A stretch of 64,000 bases of DNA, from contig NC_069375.1 of assembly GCF_021730395.1 (NCBI RefSeq), positions 64,259,501 through 64,323,500 on the forward strand. The letters are read 5' to 3'. This document shows, piece by piece, positions 37,569-49,505 of this stretch. Source of the DNA: Mercenaria mercenaria. Taxonomy: Eukaryota > Mollusca > Bivalvia > Venerida > Veneridae. How positions within the stretch are numbered: position 1 is the first letter of the stretch; each line of letters starts with the position of its first letter. A program made the position numbers and the translations under genes. The notes below the pieces were generated by a model. That model saw only the letters and a list, made by a program, of their open reading frames with translations. It was not told where the DNA came from and did no database searches.

Positions 37569-37970
37569 TTATTGAAAAACACGGACTTTTTCCGTACGGA
37601 AAAGTACGGAAATACAGCTGATATCCTAAATTACGTACAGACGAAGGAACAGATAATATTGTCTTTTTGACACAGACTTTCAGATAGTGTCATTTTCTAT
37701 AAAAAAAGTTTTATTTGCAGTTATTTACCCCAAATAAATATTTCATAAGCACTTTTTACTTATTGTACGGCTAATATTTTAAGCAAAAATTGCAAAGTTC
37801 AGCAAATTTTTCCGATGGCGTGTAGAAAATTGTTTTCATACTCGTTTTTTAGTCAATATTTCGTCGGCATTCAATGGGACACTAACCGGATTCCGTAGTT
37901 TCCCTTTGTCAACGGTGTAGCAGAAAATTTCACCAACGGTGCTGTAGTAAGAAATAATCCCTATCACCGG

Positions 37971-38224
37971 GCGACAAAGCGACAATGCGACAATGCGAGA
38001 TTTTACTAATTCTCGCAACTATGTATATTGGATTTCAATTTCACGATGCGAGAATTAAGAAAGACAAGCGACAATTAAGACGATAATTGTCGCCCTCTTA
38101 ACCTCGCGAGGATTGTTAAATCTCGCATGTAAGTATGTTTTCGGACAAGGCGACAACGCGATAATTATCGCGTTGTCGCGTGTTGGCGAGGCGACAATTT
38201 AAGTGGCACGAACAGGATTCCGTA
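37971..38224 (-). repeat. Right outer terminal inverted repeat of the 12.55-kb element
   Basis: Partner of 25,675-25,930. Just inside it, near 37,890, lies another short copy of the terminal motif (rc CTACGGAATCC), possibly the trace of a nested or rearranged end. Confidence 0.85.
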
Positions 38225-38230
38225 GTAAGT

Positions 38231-41200
38231 CGTGATAAAAAGTTATTTTCTTGATACTTATTGCATCAATATAGATTTATCTCTAGAACATTTATTGCTT
38301 ATAAAAGCTAGCTAGCTTGTCCTCCAGTATTCACTTCTTCATTTACATAAATTGTAAGTAAAGGGTTAAGGGGTTTAAAAGGGTTTATTTATGTAATTAT
38401 TTTCTTAAGTTTCATTGTATTCACATTTTGTGAGGCTTACTGGATATTTAAAACAAATTTGTATAAACCAAAATCCAAAGTGTAACTAAAGAGTCTTTAG
38501 ATATTCCGTAAAAGGTGTTAAGGCTTTAAAGGTTTATGATTTAGAGGGCTTTAACTTTCGACACGATTAATGACAGATTTACTTATGTATCATGTCAGTA
38601 TGTTAATTCGAACACTGCTATAAGATAGAAGAAACCGGGCTGACCGCAACTAAAGTCTCCAGAGAATGCCCTAACATAAAAAACAATGAAATATAAACTC
38701 GCACGGTAATGAATAGAACAAATTGCTAAGAAGGATAATTTGGGAAAAACGGAAACAAACAAAAAAGGACGAGGGGTGGGGATGATTTTAATCAGACTTG
38801 ACCAATGACACGGTGTAAACCTGATTACGGTATTCTTAGGTAAATCTGAAAGAACAACACCCTTACATTCAATCTTTTACCGATTTTCGATCTCGTTTAC
38901 AGATTATATATTAAAAAAACCAACCCAACTCCGCATGAATAACTTTTATAAAATACTTTCTGATGCCAATAACCAATCTAACCTGCGACAAATGGGGTTA
39001 GACAAACACAAGTGTGGTGGAGGTTTGCAGACATTTCAATTGTTGCTGAATCCCCCCCGACTGAAAAAAAAATCTTCATATCAATCTAACTCGCCAATGT
39101 TTGTTGTAATATTAAACTTTCATGTGAACATTGTTTATTCCGTGGCACCTTTAGTTAATCAGTTATAACAAATTCCTTAATATTTACATATCGTCTCCTA
39201 GGAATATGTAACAGAGCATATTCAAATCAACAGCATAACATGTTGAATGAATTATTCATGTAAAATGTCGACGTATGTTAAATACAATATAACACGTTTC
39301 ATTATGTAAATCGTCTACATTGCGTACATTTTGTAACTCGTTTTAACATGATGAATAAGAATTGATGTATCTGGTCCAGCCTGTCCAAATTACACAGACG
39401 CTAAACGGATCAAACTGAAATATCTTCTATGTAAGTACAGAAGTCTAACCCATAAAAGGCTGAAACATTTCGGTTAATTTAAACTGAGTTTTCTGAATGA
39501 CATTTGTTACAATCTGTGTGGGTGTAACAGGGGTTAGGTTGTGTGTGTGAGAGAACAAATTTGTTCTCATTGCCGAGCTTTCTGTTGGTGTAGCGAAGCA
39601 AGCAACTAACCAACCAACCAATCAATCAATCAATCAACTAAAGTGACTTTATATGCCTCGATGGAACAGTAGGTCGCGCGTCAGTTTTATCACTGAAGAC
39701 AACAGTCTAGTGATTCGAAGGTAATGGGTTCGATTTTCACACGGAACATAACATTTTATAAGTATTAGTTTCTGTTTATCTCTTTGCATGATATTGGAGC
39801 AGATTTTAATATTTTTTCCAGTACATGCAGCGCAGACAGCTATTTCAGTTTAAATGTATATTATCATAGGTACTGACAGATATAGATTGATACATATTAA
39901 TAAAATAAAGATATTAATACATATAGTTCACAAATTTCACTGTTATCTTTGAAAAAATATTTTTTTGGCAGTATAATTATGGAATTTCTGTGTTTCGGTT
40001 ATAGCTTTTACACGTTGGACCATGAAATCAAACTCCCTATGGCAGTTTTAAACGACCAAATTATGACTCGTAATAAAACCAAGGCCCAGTTTTATCTCTC
40101 TTGTAGAATGGCAAACGACAAAACGATCAATTTTAAATAGATCATTACGTTATGTCAACATTTTCACTGAATCATTTAGACAATGTGAAACATTGATTAG
40201 CCAACATCAGAATACTTGACATAGTCTTCCTATTGTATCTATTTGTACTCAACCAAAACTGTATTTCCTCTTTAACATACTATCTAGGTCATCTTACTGC
40301 AATTGTCATCAGTTTTTATTTGCTACAAAAAAGTAATTTTTTGAAGTCATTTTTCGCTTCTGCATTAATGTTCGATTGAAAAGAATGTTTAAATCTATCG
40401 CCAACACATTGAACAAGGAATCTAGAAGTCATGCAATGAGACATTTATTGGTTCGACGTCCTGGCTAAGAGTCTGAGACATTTCTTTTGACGTGCGTATA
40501 TAAGTACGTATATGCTTGTGATGCCATCATGAGCTGATTATAGTTGCTGCCATCTTTGTTTTGATGCGTTTGAAAAGTGCCAATACCGCGGCCGGCGCCA
40601 AAACGACAACTGTGAATCTGGCGTCTTGTCGGGGCTATATAAGCCCACCGATACGACAAATAAGGTATTTGTCTTACTGATTGGGATGCCAAGTGAATTA
40701 GTGGTGTTAGCATGTCGGCGAGCGGCAACACACAAAAGTCCTGACTTTGACCTTGGCAACGACAAACACTGTTCAAACTTGACAATACACCAGAATGAGA
40801 TGGCAGAAATCAGCAGTCATGTATATGTCTCAACTCTGACAAGGATTCAAACGCAACATGTACTTCTTCACGCTGCCCTCCTGGAAACCCCATGTGACGC
40901 TGTCTGCATTCGAACCTGGGGTCACTGTTATGTTTTTTCCTAAGGGGACAGCAATCATTAATGTTTAAAGAACTTGTTACCAAACTCTTTCTGCTTTATT
41001 TCTTTGTGTTAAGTTTATTTTTCTGTTTTGTAATTATTGATTTGAGCAGAAATAAAGTATGATTAAACTAAATCCAAGGCCTACGGACTTAATAGCTGCA
41101 ACACTATTACATTGTATGTAGTATAAAAATAGTGTATTTCAAATATAAATAAGAATTTTATCGGCCTTTCATTACAGTAAAGAATTTTATATAAGACGTT

Positions 41201-41512
41201 TTATGGAAGTATTTTCATTGTACCTTAATTGTTTTTCAATTACTATATAATATTGTAATAAGTTTTTTCTAAATAAATTTAATAGAATGTTTTGCGCACA
41301 AATTGTGATAAACTTGCTTTACAAAATAAATTCAAATGAATTAAAAAGGCAATTTATATTACAGTTGTATCAGAAATGACTTATCTGCAAAATGCTCAAA
41401 TAACGAGTTCATGATTCAATACAATACAATACAATGGTTTATAATCAATGCAGGTTTAATAAATTAAAGCGGTTTCGAAATATCTGTCACAGGTGTGAGG
41501 GTGTTGATAGGT
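38231..41512. other. Non-coding stretch between the long element and the tRNA gene
   Basis: No exon recognised. 40,540-40,660 is locally GC-rich and holds a palindromic TATA box (GGGCTATATAAGCCC at 40,633). A CAAT/CCAA microsatellite lies at 39,610-39,640. Confidence 0.45.
39655..39749 (+). pseudogene. Decayed tRNA-Met-like copy with intron-like insert
   Basis: GCCTCG, AGTAGGTCGCGCGTCAGT, then an insert resembling the 20-nt intron of the gene at 41,513 but longer, then a degenerate T arm (GGGTTCGATTTTCAC). The anticodon loop and several stem pairs are damaged. Confidence 0.5.
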
Positions 41513-41605
41513 GCCTCGGTAGCGCAGTAGGTAGCGCGTCAGTCTCATAATCACTAAGACCACAGAGTCATCTGAAGGTCGTGAGTTCGATCCTCACCCG
41601 GGGCA
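41513..41605 (+). tRNA. tRNA-Met (CAU), elongator, with a 20-nt intron
   Basis: Acceptor arms GCCTCGG and CCGGGGC pair fully with one G-T pair; D stem GCGC/GCGC; anticodon CAT at 41546-41548; T stem GTGAG/CTCAC with loop TTCGATC; discriminator A. The standard animal elongator tRNA-Met sequence is recovered once 20 bases (41550-41569), one base 3' of the anticodon, are removed. That is the canonical position of nuclear tRNA introns. A run of T six bases after the discriminator can serve as the RNA polymerase III terminator. Confidence 0.88.
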
Positions 41606-42199
41606 CATACTTTTTTAAAAGTGTTTTCAACTAAGAGGTTAATATACGGCTAATTGTGCCTTCTTGCCATAATGGTACACCTAGTGTCATAACTGCCCGA
41701 GGGCCATTATGAAACTAGTTTGCCATTATGGCTAAATGGCACAACCAGCCGTTTATTGATCTTTTATGGAGCTTCGTGATTATTTCCGAAATTAAATTAA
41801 GATGTATGTAACTTAATAGAGTTCGGCTTACTAAAACATCATTACTGTTCAAAATTGTACAAAAGCAAGTATCGTGATGATGAGAAAGTTTCATGAAGTT
41901 ACTGACATACACTCGTTGCAAGTTTTCTTTGTCTTAAAGTAATATAAGTTTGTGTTGGCTCAAAACAATTAAAACTATGGGTGTCATATTGTACTGAATG
42001 ATCATACCGTGTAGGTATGATCGTCTATTCACTATTAAAAAATATGACTACATTTCATCTAAAGAAATGAAAAAAAAAAGAGAAGCAAAAACGAGCTCTT
42101 GTCCTGAAGCGGCCCACTTATGATATGACACACACACAAAGTCCTTGAACCGATGACTTTGCTTTAAAATTTTATGCTTTGGTCTTTTCGTTTTTTTTA

Positions 42200-45100
42200 T
42201 GCGGGAATATTTGCAGGGATTTTCAGGTCATGATTTCCTTATTTGCCGTGTTTTTAGATTTACTAAAAAATGTAAAAATATGAAGCCCCCAAATTATTCT
42301 TGAGCAAATCAAACGGATGTCTTTATTTTAAATAACCTCAAAATTCTCTTAATAAAAAAATTTAATTTTGTTGGTAAAAAACAGAAAAAAAAACTTTTTA
42401 TTCTGTTGACATAAGATAAATTCTCCCCCCCATTTCGTTTTTTTCCACAATTTTTATAAAATTTTAAAAGAGAAATAAATTTGGGGCCCCTCATTTTCAA
42501 AAATTTATGAAATTTTTTGGTTTTTACGAGTTAATTGTTTTTACAAGTACTTGAATTTTTTTTTAAAACCGCCCTATATTTAAAATTTTTGGGTGTTTCG
42601 TGTGGGTTGTTGAAGTTCCCGAAAACTTCTTTTTTAAGGGCGCTCTACAATTGAATTAAATCTTGAAAGCTCGATAAGTATTTTTTAAAAAATTTCGTTC
42701 AATTTTTATTTCCAAAGAAATAAAAGGTTTAAACAAAAAAAAGGAATAACATTTTTCCTTATGAGACGAACTTAAATAAACCTGTATATTTTTTTAAAAA
42801 GAAGGGCTCGAAATAGAAATGGGCAATCTTAGTTATCTTTTTGGGGGTTTTTACTGAAGTTACGTGCTTGAACTCTTACGCCGAAACTGCGAATTTGAGA
42901 GGGGAATCTCCCACGAGATGTCGAATGTCATTGCGGAATCATGTTTATTTTTGTGGATCCCTTTTAGTTTTATTCCCAATTCTTGTGTTGAAATATACCC
43001 CAAAGTCTCTTTAAACGGTTATTTAGGGTGTAATAAATCAAATCTTAAGGTATGCAATTGAACATTAAACAAAAAGAGATTGTTTAAAGTACTTTATCAT
43101 TAAACAAAAAGAAAACGAAAACATTTCTGTAACCATGGCCGTCAGAAATTTAAAAAGGAATAAAACCAAATTAAAAATTAAAAAAAAATGCTAATTAAAG
43201 TCTTTAAGTAGGGGCCCTGCAAATAAGTTCAAAACTTTTTGGGGTAAAAGACCATATTTGTTTTTGATAGTTTTATTTGTTTCATAAACAAATAATTCTT
43301 GTTTGTCTAAAAAAGTCAAAAATTTAAACTTTATGTCTTTAAAATCAATTGGTGGGCTCATCCCCGTCAAAACCCAAAAATAAACATTACTGATTTCTCT
43401 GATAAATAAACGGGAAAACATACGTTTAAAATTTAATTACTTCCAATTAATTACCTTTCACATTTCATTAAATCATTAACTCATAAACTTCAAAAAAGGG
43501 GAAACCACTTTAAATAAACTGGGTATGGTACAAATCGCCCAAAGTTTCACCCCCCAAAAATTTAACGATGATCATTACTTAGAGCTCAGATTGAATTAGG
43601 GGGACCCCGCTGAATTCAATGATTTTATTCGAGAAAAAAATCACTTTTTGAAATATAAAATTTTCGATTCTAAAAAAATTAAAGGATTACTTTTTTTCCC
43701 TTTACCCCGGGATAAATTAAATTTTTATTGAAGTCCATTTTTAGTCATCTTTTTTAAACCCGGAAAAAAACGGGATGTGTTAGAAGTTAAATTATTAATA
43801 ATAACATTGTTACCCCCCCCCCCCTCCCCCACAAAAACACACACACTTCAAACCAAAATTAAAAACAACTAAAAAACTTACAACTAGACATACTCTTGGT
43901 CCTCGAATCACCACAACCCCAAATTTTTTTTTTTGTCAAAACGTATTCCATGACACTTAACAAAATTTTACTTATGGCTAATTTACAAATGATAAAAATT
44001 TTAAAGACCGGGTCACAAATTTAAACCCGCGTATTTTTGAACTCAACTTTTTACCTTAAGAATAATATTTTACAATATATACCTTTTTTAAGGGTGCAAG
44101 TCTAAAAAAATTTAAAACCATTGACAGTCCCTAAAAATCAAATTTTTAAATAAATTTCACAGTTTTTCGCATCGTCATTTTTAAAAAAAAAATTCCCCAC
44201 CACTGGGGGAAAAATTGGGGCCTTTTTTCTTCCCCTCCTTTTATGGATTCCTCTTTAAACATGTCCAAAAGTAAATGAAAAAAAAACTACTGCTGAACCC
44301 ACCTGCTTTAAACAAAAATCTTTTGCAGTTAATGCTATAAAAAACAAACTGAAACGACTTCATTTTTTACACTTAAAATACCCATAATGAAAATAATTAC
44401 CTGTTTTTAAAGAAAAAAATTTTTGGGGATTTCTTCCTCACCAAGGGGGAGTCCCGTATCTCAAAGTCCTGGCGCGGTCCGGTTTCTTGATATCACTTCA
44501 ACACTTTTTCAAACGTTTTACCAATTTTAACTCCCCTTCGGAGTCTTATTCCCTATGCTTATATCCAAAAGGTACAGCATATAGATTACGATTTATTGTT
44601 TTATTAAAACGTTTTTGTCCCCCGTTTTCTGAAAAAAAAAATACAATTAAAATATTTTACTTTCGTTGATCTTACACCCCTGATTTGAAATTTTAAAAAT
44701 AAAATGGAAGACGCATAATCAAAACACAACACCCCTCCAGTTGTAAGCAAAATTTTGACAAAAAAAGTCACTCCCTTTTGCTTATGTGACTTTTCTCAAT
44801 ACTGTTTTTGTTTTAAAAAATTTCAAAATCCAAACAATTTTTTGCATCAAAAAAGTCATGTTTTGTAATCCCTAAAAGTCTCGTTTTTAAACGTGCTCTT
44901 TTTCATTCCATAATACCGAATCCAGAAATATCTTTCCTTTAACGAAAAAAGACCCCCCATTGAAAATTTTAATAAAAAGAACAAATATTCAATCCAAATT
45001 TTTCTTTAGTGTTGATATATCAGAAAGCTTTAAAACGGGTATGGCAGGGTGTTTTATCGGGCTTTGATTTGTCAAAATTTTTTCTAAACGGAAAACTAAA

Positions 45101-47150
45101 AAATTTAAGACCCACTCAAACTCACTATTGTAGAAACCTATTTCAATGTACAATTTAATTGTGTGATTTGATTTTGATGTTTACTCTAATAAAATTAGAG
45201 GTATAAAAGCGAATATGATTGAAACGGTGATACAAAAGGGAAACATTAAAAAATTTCAAAATTTGACTGAACGTTATTTCACGGGCAACACAATAAATTG
45301 ATTTTTTTTTTCGCTTTTTCTGTCATGAATAAATAATTTCGGGTTATTACTTTTGTCGTCATGTCGATGCAATATTTAAAGGCGCAGCAAAAAAATTTCA
45401 AAAAATTTTGTGAGCCAGCTAAAGGGTTTTTTTAAAATGGTCTTACATGGACCGGGGTCCAAGAGTAAATCAAACAAAACTGTACATACTGAATTGTTTA
45501 AAAAAAATTAAACGCAAAGCATTTTAAAACAGGAAAAAAACCAAAAAAAAGTACGAATATACTTCAAACAACAAAATATTTTTTTATGAAATTTTGCTGT
45601 AAGAAAAAAAGTTGTCAAAAACAAAAAAATTGGCAAATGTGTCCTTAACATTTCGGCAGAAAATTATTCAATCTTTTCCATCAACGAACCTTGATATTTA
45701 AAAATACATTTCCAAAACTGATCAAAAAGGGGTTCAAAGGGGAAATTTTCTGCCTATTTCGAATTTCCTTCATTTTCGATACAAACTAAAGGTTATCCAT
45801 TGTACTCTTTGGGCTTAAATTTCATGCCCGGGTTTCAATACGGGGGGCGTTTTAGAAATTTTCAGGGGCTTTAAAACAATTCTATGTTTAAGGGGTGTAC
45901 CCCGAATTTTTTTTCGGAAAATGATGAGTTTAAGAAGGTACAAAACCCGGGGATTTTATTACCCATTTTTTAATAAAAGGTTTTATATTTAACATTCGAT
46001 TAAATAAAGACTCAATATAATTCCTTGTTTACAGATTAAAGCGGAAATTTTGAAAAAAAATATTCAATATTATTTTTCAAAATTTCGATGAGCCCTAATG
46101 TAAAAAGCCGTATAATGTATTGCCCATTTTCGGTCAATATTTCCGCACTGGAGAGCGTAAGTCAGAAAATCTTTAAAAGAGTTCTTATTTCTTTGCCTTC
46201 ATGCTCTTCACATGAACTTTTTGAAATATTTCCCTTTTTTCTACGGGGTTCCGCCGGTCTCGTATTTTCATTTTTCCCTTCCCCTATTCCTACGTCGAAA
46301 AACCCCGAAGCTTCGATGAGGACGTCAAAAGACGGGTGGGGGTCGAAACACGATGATAAAGTAGAAATCACGTGGGGAAAGTCGAAAAACGGAGGAAAAC
46401 CGAAGTTTTAAACTACGATGATTTCGTGATTTCGACTTTCACAATCGTATTTCGATTTTCGCCCTCGTGATTCGACCTTACCATCGTGGTTTCGGACTTT
46501 TTAAATTTTCGAGTTTCGTGATTTCGCTTTCGGGTTTGGGTTCAGAAATAAAAAATTTGTGGTCCAACCGAAAACCCTAAATTTTCATTTTACTTAAAAA
46601 TTTTTCCCCATCGAAAAAACCCTCAAATTTTCCCGAATCCCCGCTCTACAACTGCTTTACTATCAAATTTTTAAAAATATTAACTCGGTTTCAGTAAATG
46701 AACTATCACCACCTATCTGAACCTAATGACCTTAAAACCATTTTTATTTGAATGCATCATTCAATAATAAAATTTTTTCAAAAATACCCTCCCTTATCTG
46801 TTTTTTTTTCACTTTTGAAACCCGGGCGGGAGAACCGGAAAATTTTGACACATTTTAAATTTTTGATAATGATTAATGGCTTTGTGTTTGAACATTTTTT
46901 AAAATTTTTTTGTGCGATGTCATTTTTTTCCATCGAACTGTGGGGGGATCCCTCGATTCCCGCGCCCCTAAGGAATTTTATAGAAAATGTAGTTTTAAAA
47001 AATTAACATTAATTTGTTTGGGATCAAAATTTTTATCAAACGACTTGTTAATACAAATGTCGAAATTGTGAAACGAAAAATAATAGCATAATAATTTTCT
47101 TCGTTTTTGTTATAGCGGTTTAAAACAAAATCCAATCTATATTGAGTCAC
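42200..47150. other. Second homopolymer-inflated stretch, no gene legible
   Basis: Same texture as 1-8,450: stretched A, T and C runs, broken frames, few recognisable words. 46,600-47,050 is a damaged parallel copy of 49,950-50,420. Confidence 0.6.
46300..46515. repeat. Damaged relative of the 35,507 hairpin
   Basis: GAAACACGATGATAAAG, TACGATGATTTCGTGATTTC and CACAATCGTATTTCGATTTT repeat in both orientations, as in 35,507-35,668, but with many base changes and stretched runs. Confidence 0.4.
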
Positions 47151-48264
47151 CTAAATGAAAATGTTCATCAAATTTATCGGTTTTTTACGGGAATTCTCTT
47201 TAAACGGATTTGAAAAAGATGATTACTTCTATTTCGCAATATATACAGGAATTAAACCTTGTTTCCTATTTGTTTTAAAAATGATGCGGTGGCAAAATCA
47301 AAACGTCGCGTCTTGGCAAAAAAAAACAACGTCATTTCGAGATACATGTAGTTTTTTTTTCCCACGTAACGTCACACATATAACAGATAAAATATTAAAA
47401 GACATTGTCCGCGTTAAGATGTTTGCAGTTAGATTAAACAAAAAGGATGTAACACGCATGCGTGCGTTTAAGAAAATATCAAGGCATTTAATCAAATTTT
47501 CCCATGCAAAAACAATTTCTTTGATGCTTAACAAAACACACACCCCCTTACAAAAATATCCATAGAAAATCTAAATTTTTCGTACACATACTAATCGAAG
47601 AAGAAATCCGCCTCTTCAAATATTACCCCGCACTCTACAGATCCGCTTGATTTATGTATTCCCAAATAAGTTCAATCGAAGATAAAACTATATTGTCGCA
47701 TCGCTAATTCGCAAACACTGAACTGATGTTTGCTTGTTAGCATGTTAAACCGCTTTTATTTGTTGCGGTCCTCATTTTTATAACCATGGCAGGATTCAAG
47801 TGGCCATAAAATATTGTAACAGCTATCGGAACGAATATTGTCAAAGATTCAAGTGAACTATACACAACTGTTATCGGAAGTCGCATAGAGTTTGTACCTG
47901 AAACAGCTATCTGAACGTGTCTTTGTCAAAGACTCGAGTGACATGCATACACTTTATATCACAGAAATTAGTTCGAATCACAGAGCGAGCACGTTCATAT
48001 GAAGTGCACATTAAGTACTTGATTGTAATTTTCTGCATAACATTCAAATGGAAATATTTTCATAGCATAATTATACTCTTTTAAATTAAAGTAAATCAAG
48101 TCTTGGTAAATGATTGATTGTCAAGGAGTTAGGAAACTGACGTATATTTTTCAAATTCTCTAAATTATATTCCTTTAATAGTTCTCCCAAGTAAAGTCAG
48201 TCAAACTTGCTCCGACAATATAGTTATAACATACAAAAAGTCTTCAGCATTTAATGTCATCTGA

Positions 48265-48484
48265 ATTATACCCCAGTCACACATACGACGCGGCTAGCTA
48301 CGTCTATATAGGTACGGATAGAAACGTAGTAAACCGTATCGATCCGTACCTGAGCCGTACGGACTGGTATTATTACGGATTACTACGTTAAGGTACTGCT
48401 CAGGTACGGATCGATACGGATTACTACGTTCCTATGCGTGGCTAGGCGTAGATATCCGCGCCGTATATGTGACTGAGGTATAAG
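48265..48484 (+). mobile_element. Palindromic MITE, TTATACC-terminal
   Basis: Ends TTATACCCCAGTCACACATA and TATATGTGACTGAGGTATAA are inverted copies. Inside, GGTACGGATCGATACG-type motifs alternate in both orientations. About 220 bp, no coding capacity. Confidence 0.7.
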
Positions 48485-48711
48485 AGAATATAACTAATAT
48501 GAAACTATAGGAGTAAGATAAAACATCTAAACCTGATTTTCAAATCCATGTAAAAGACCGGTTTAACGGCAGCAATAACATTTGCTGTGCCGTAAGTCAT
48601 TGACCTTAAATTCATTTTTCTGGCACTTATATTTGCCACGTAGCAACTTCTAAGCACGGAGGTAATTTGACACTAAAGAATCCCGTATAATCAGGCATCA
48701 TCATTGTTTAA

Positions 48712-48906
48712 CCTTCAGCCTGCTGATTCTGCCTTTGCGACCAGTGCAGATCAAGATCAGCCTGCACATCCGTGCAGACTAATCATGATCTGCGTTATTT
48801 GCTTCTCAGTCAGTAAATTTTCAGGGAACGTGCCTTTGATAAACAAGTGGTACCACCCAAATTAAATGGTGGACTGGACCATTTTAAAAATTTAGCAGGG
48901 TAAAGG
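48712..48906 (+). mobile_element. piggyBac-type MITE with TTAA duplication
   Basis: TTAA at 48708-48711 and 48907-48910 bracket the termini CCTTCAGCCTGCT and AGCAGGGTAAAGG. The core carries GCGACCAGTGCAGATCA and the hairpin CAGCCTGCACATCCGTGCAG. No coding capacity. Confidence 0.82.
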
Positions 48907-49314
48907 TTAAGAGGCGGCAGTTGTAAATTGCCGAGACGAGTGATTTTTTTTTCTATTCATAGCTTTAAAACTTCGGTAGTAAAAGTCTTTGAAATCATTT
49001 TAAATGTGCACTTTTACGGGGTGTCTCAATTTATTTGTAGGCATAATCGCTTAGATATGCTCGAGAGTCATCAAGAGGGTGATGAAAATTGCTTTAGCCG
49101 GAATGGCGGTGCATTTTAAAACAGATGCACTTCAATAACGCACAGGGAAACGCTTTTGACAATAAATGGAAAAGAAAATTAGACGAACGGACGGTCAGGT
49201 ACATAGAAAGAAATCCTATTCTATGTGCTGTTATTTGGTTTGATCAAAGGTAAGTGCTATGAGGCGCCATAGCAAAGTTTTCGAAAATGATAGCATTCTT
49301 ACACGGAAAAACCA

Positions 49315-49505
49315 GGGACCAGACAGGGCTACCCACCGGAGACCAAACCAGGGACCAGACAGGGCTACCGACCGGAGACCAAATCAGAGACCAGACAGAG
49401 CAACCGACCGGAGACCAAACCAGGGACCAGACAGGGCTACCCACCGGAGACCAAACCAGGGACCAGACAGGGCTACCGACCGGAGACCAAACCAAGGACC
49501 AAGGT
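49315..49505 (+). repeat. 36-bp tandem repeat, five full copies and a partial one
   Basis: Unit begins GGGACCAGACAGGGCTACC and ends GGAGACCAAACCA; copies start at 49315, 49351, 49387, 49423, 49459 and 49495. Position 20 alternates C and G (CCACC or CGACC), giving a faint 72-bp order. It ends AAG|GTAATG, which resembles a splice donor. Confidence 0.9.

Larger units (their letters stand above)
25675..38224. mobile_element. 12.55-kb element with long terminal inverted repeats and 6-bp target duplication, family unassigned
   Basis: Both ends read TACGGAATCCTGTTCGTGCC inward and are flanked by the same hexamer GTAAGT (25669-25674 and 38225-38230). The outer 250 bases of the two arms are nearly identical by eye. 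Further inward, inverted homology continues in blocks: about 26,050-26,850 with 36,700-37,720, and about 27,770-27,930 with 35,930-36,100, at clearly lower identity. The interior of roughly 8 kb has only short open frames and no transposase, integrase or polymerase motif I can recognise, so it looks like a non-autonomous fossil. Six-base duplications occur in a few families, Polintons among them, but nothing here proves membership. Confidence 0.72.

Noticed and set aside
40465-40943. Overlapping 105-106-codon frames on both strands
   Set aside because: No domain, no splice context and no bias to one strand; the local rise in GC explains the lack of stops.
47155-47565. 136-codon plus-strand frame, the longest single one in the right half
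   Set aside because: Lys- and Phe-rich from AT-rich sequence at the edge of a damaged block; no motif, and the opposite strand is open too.
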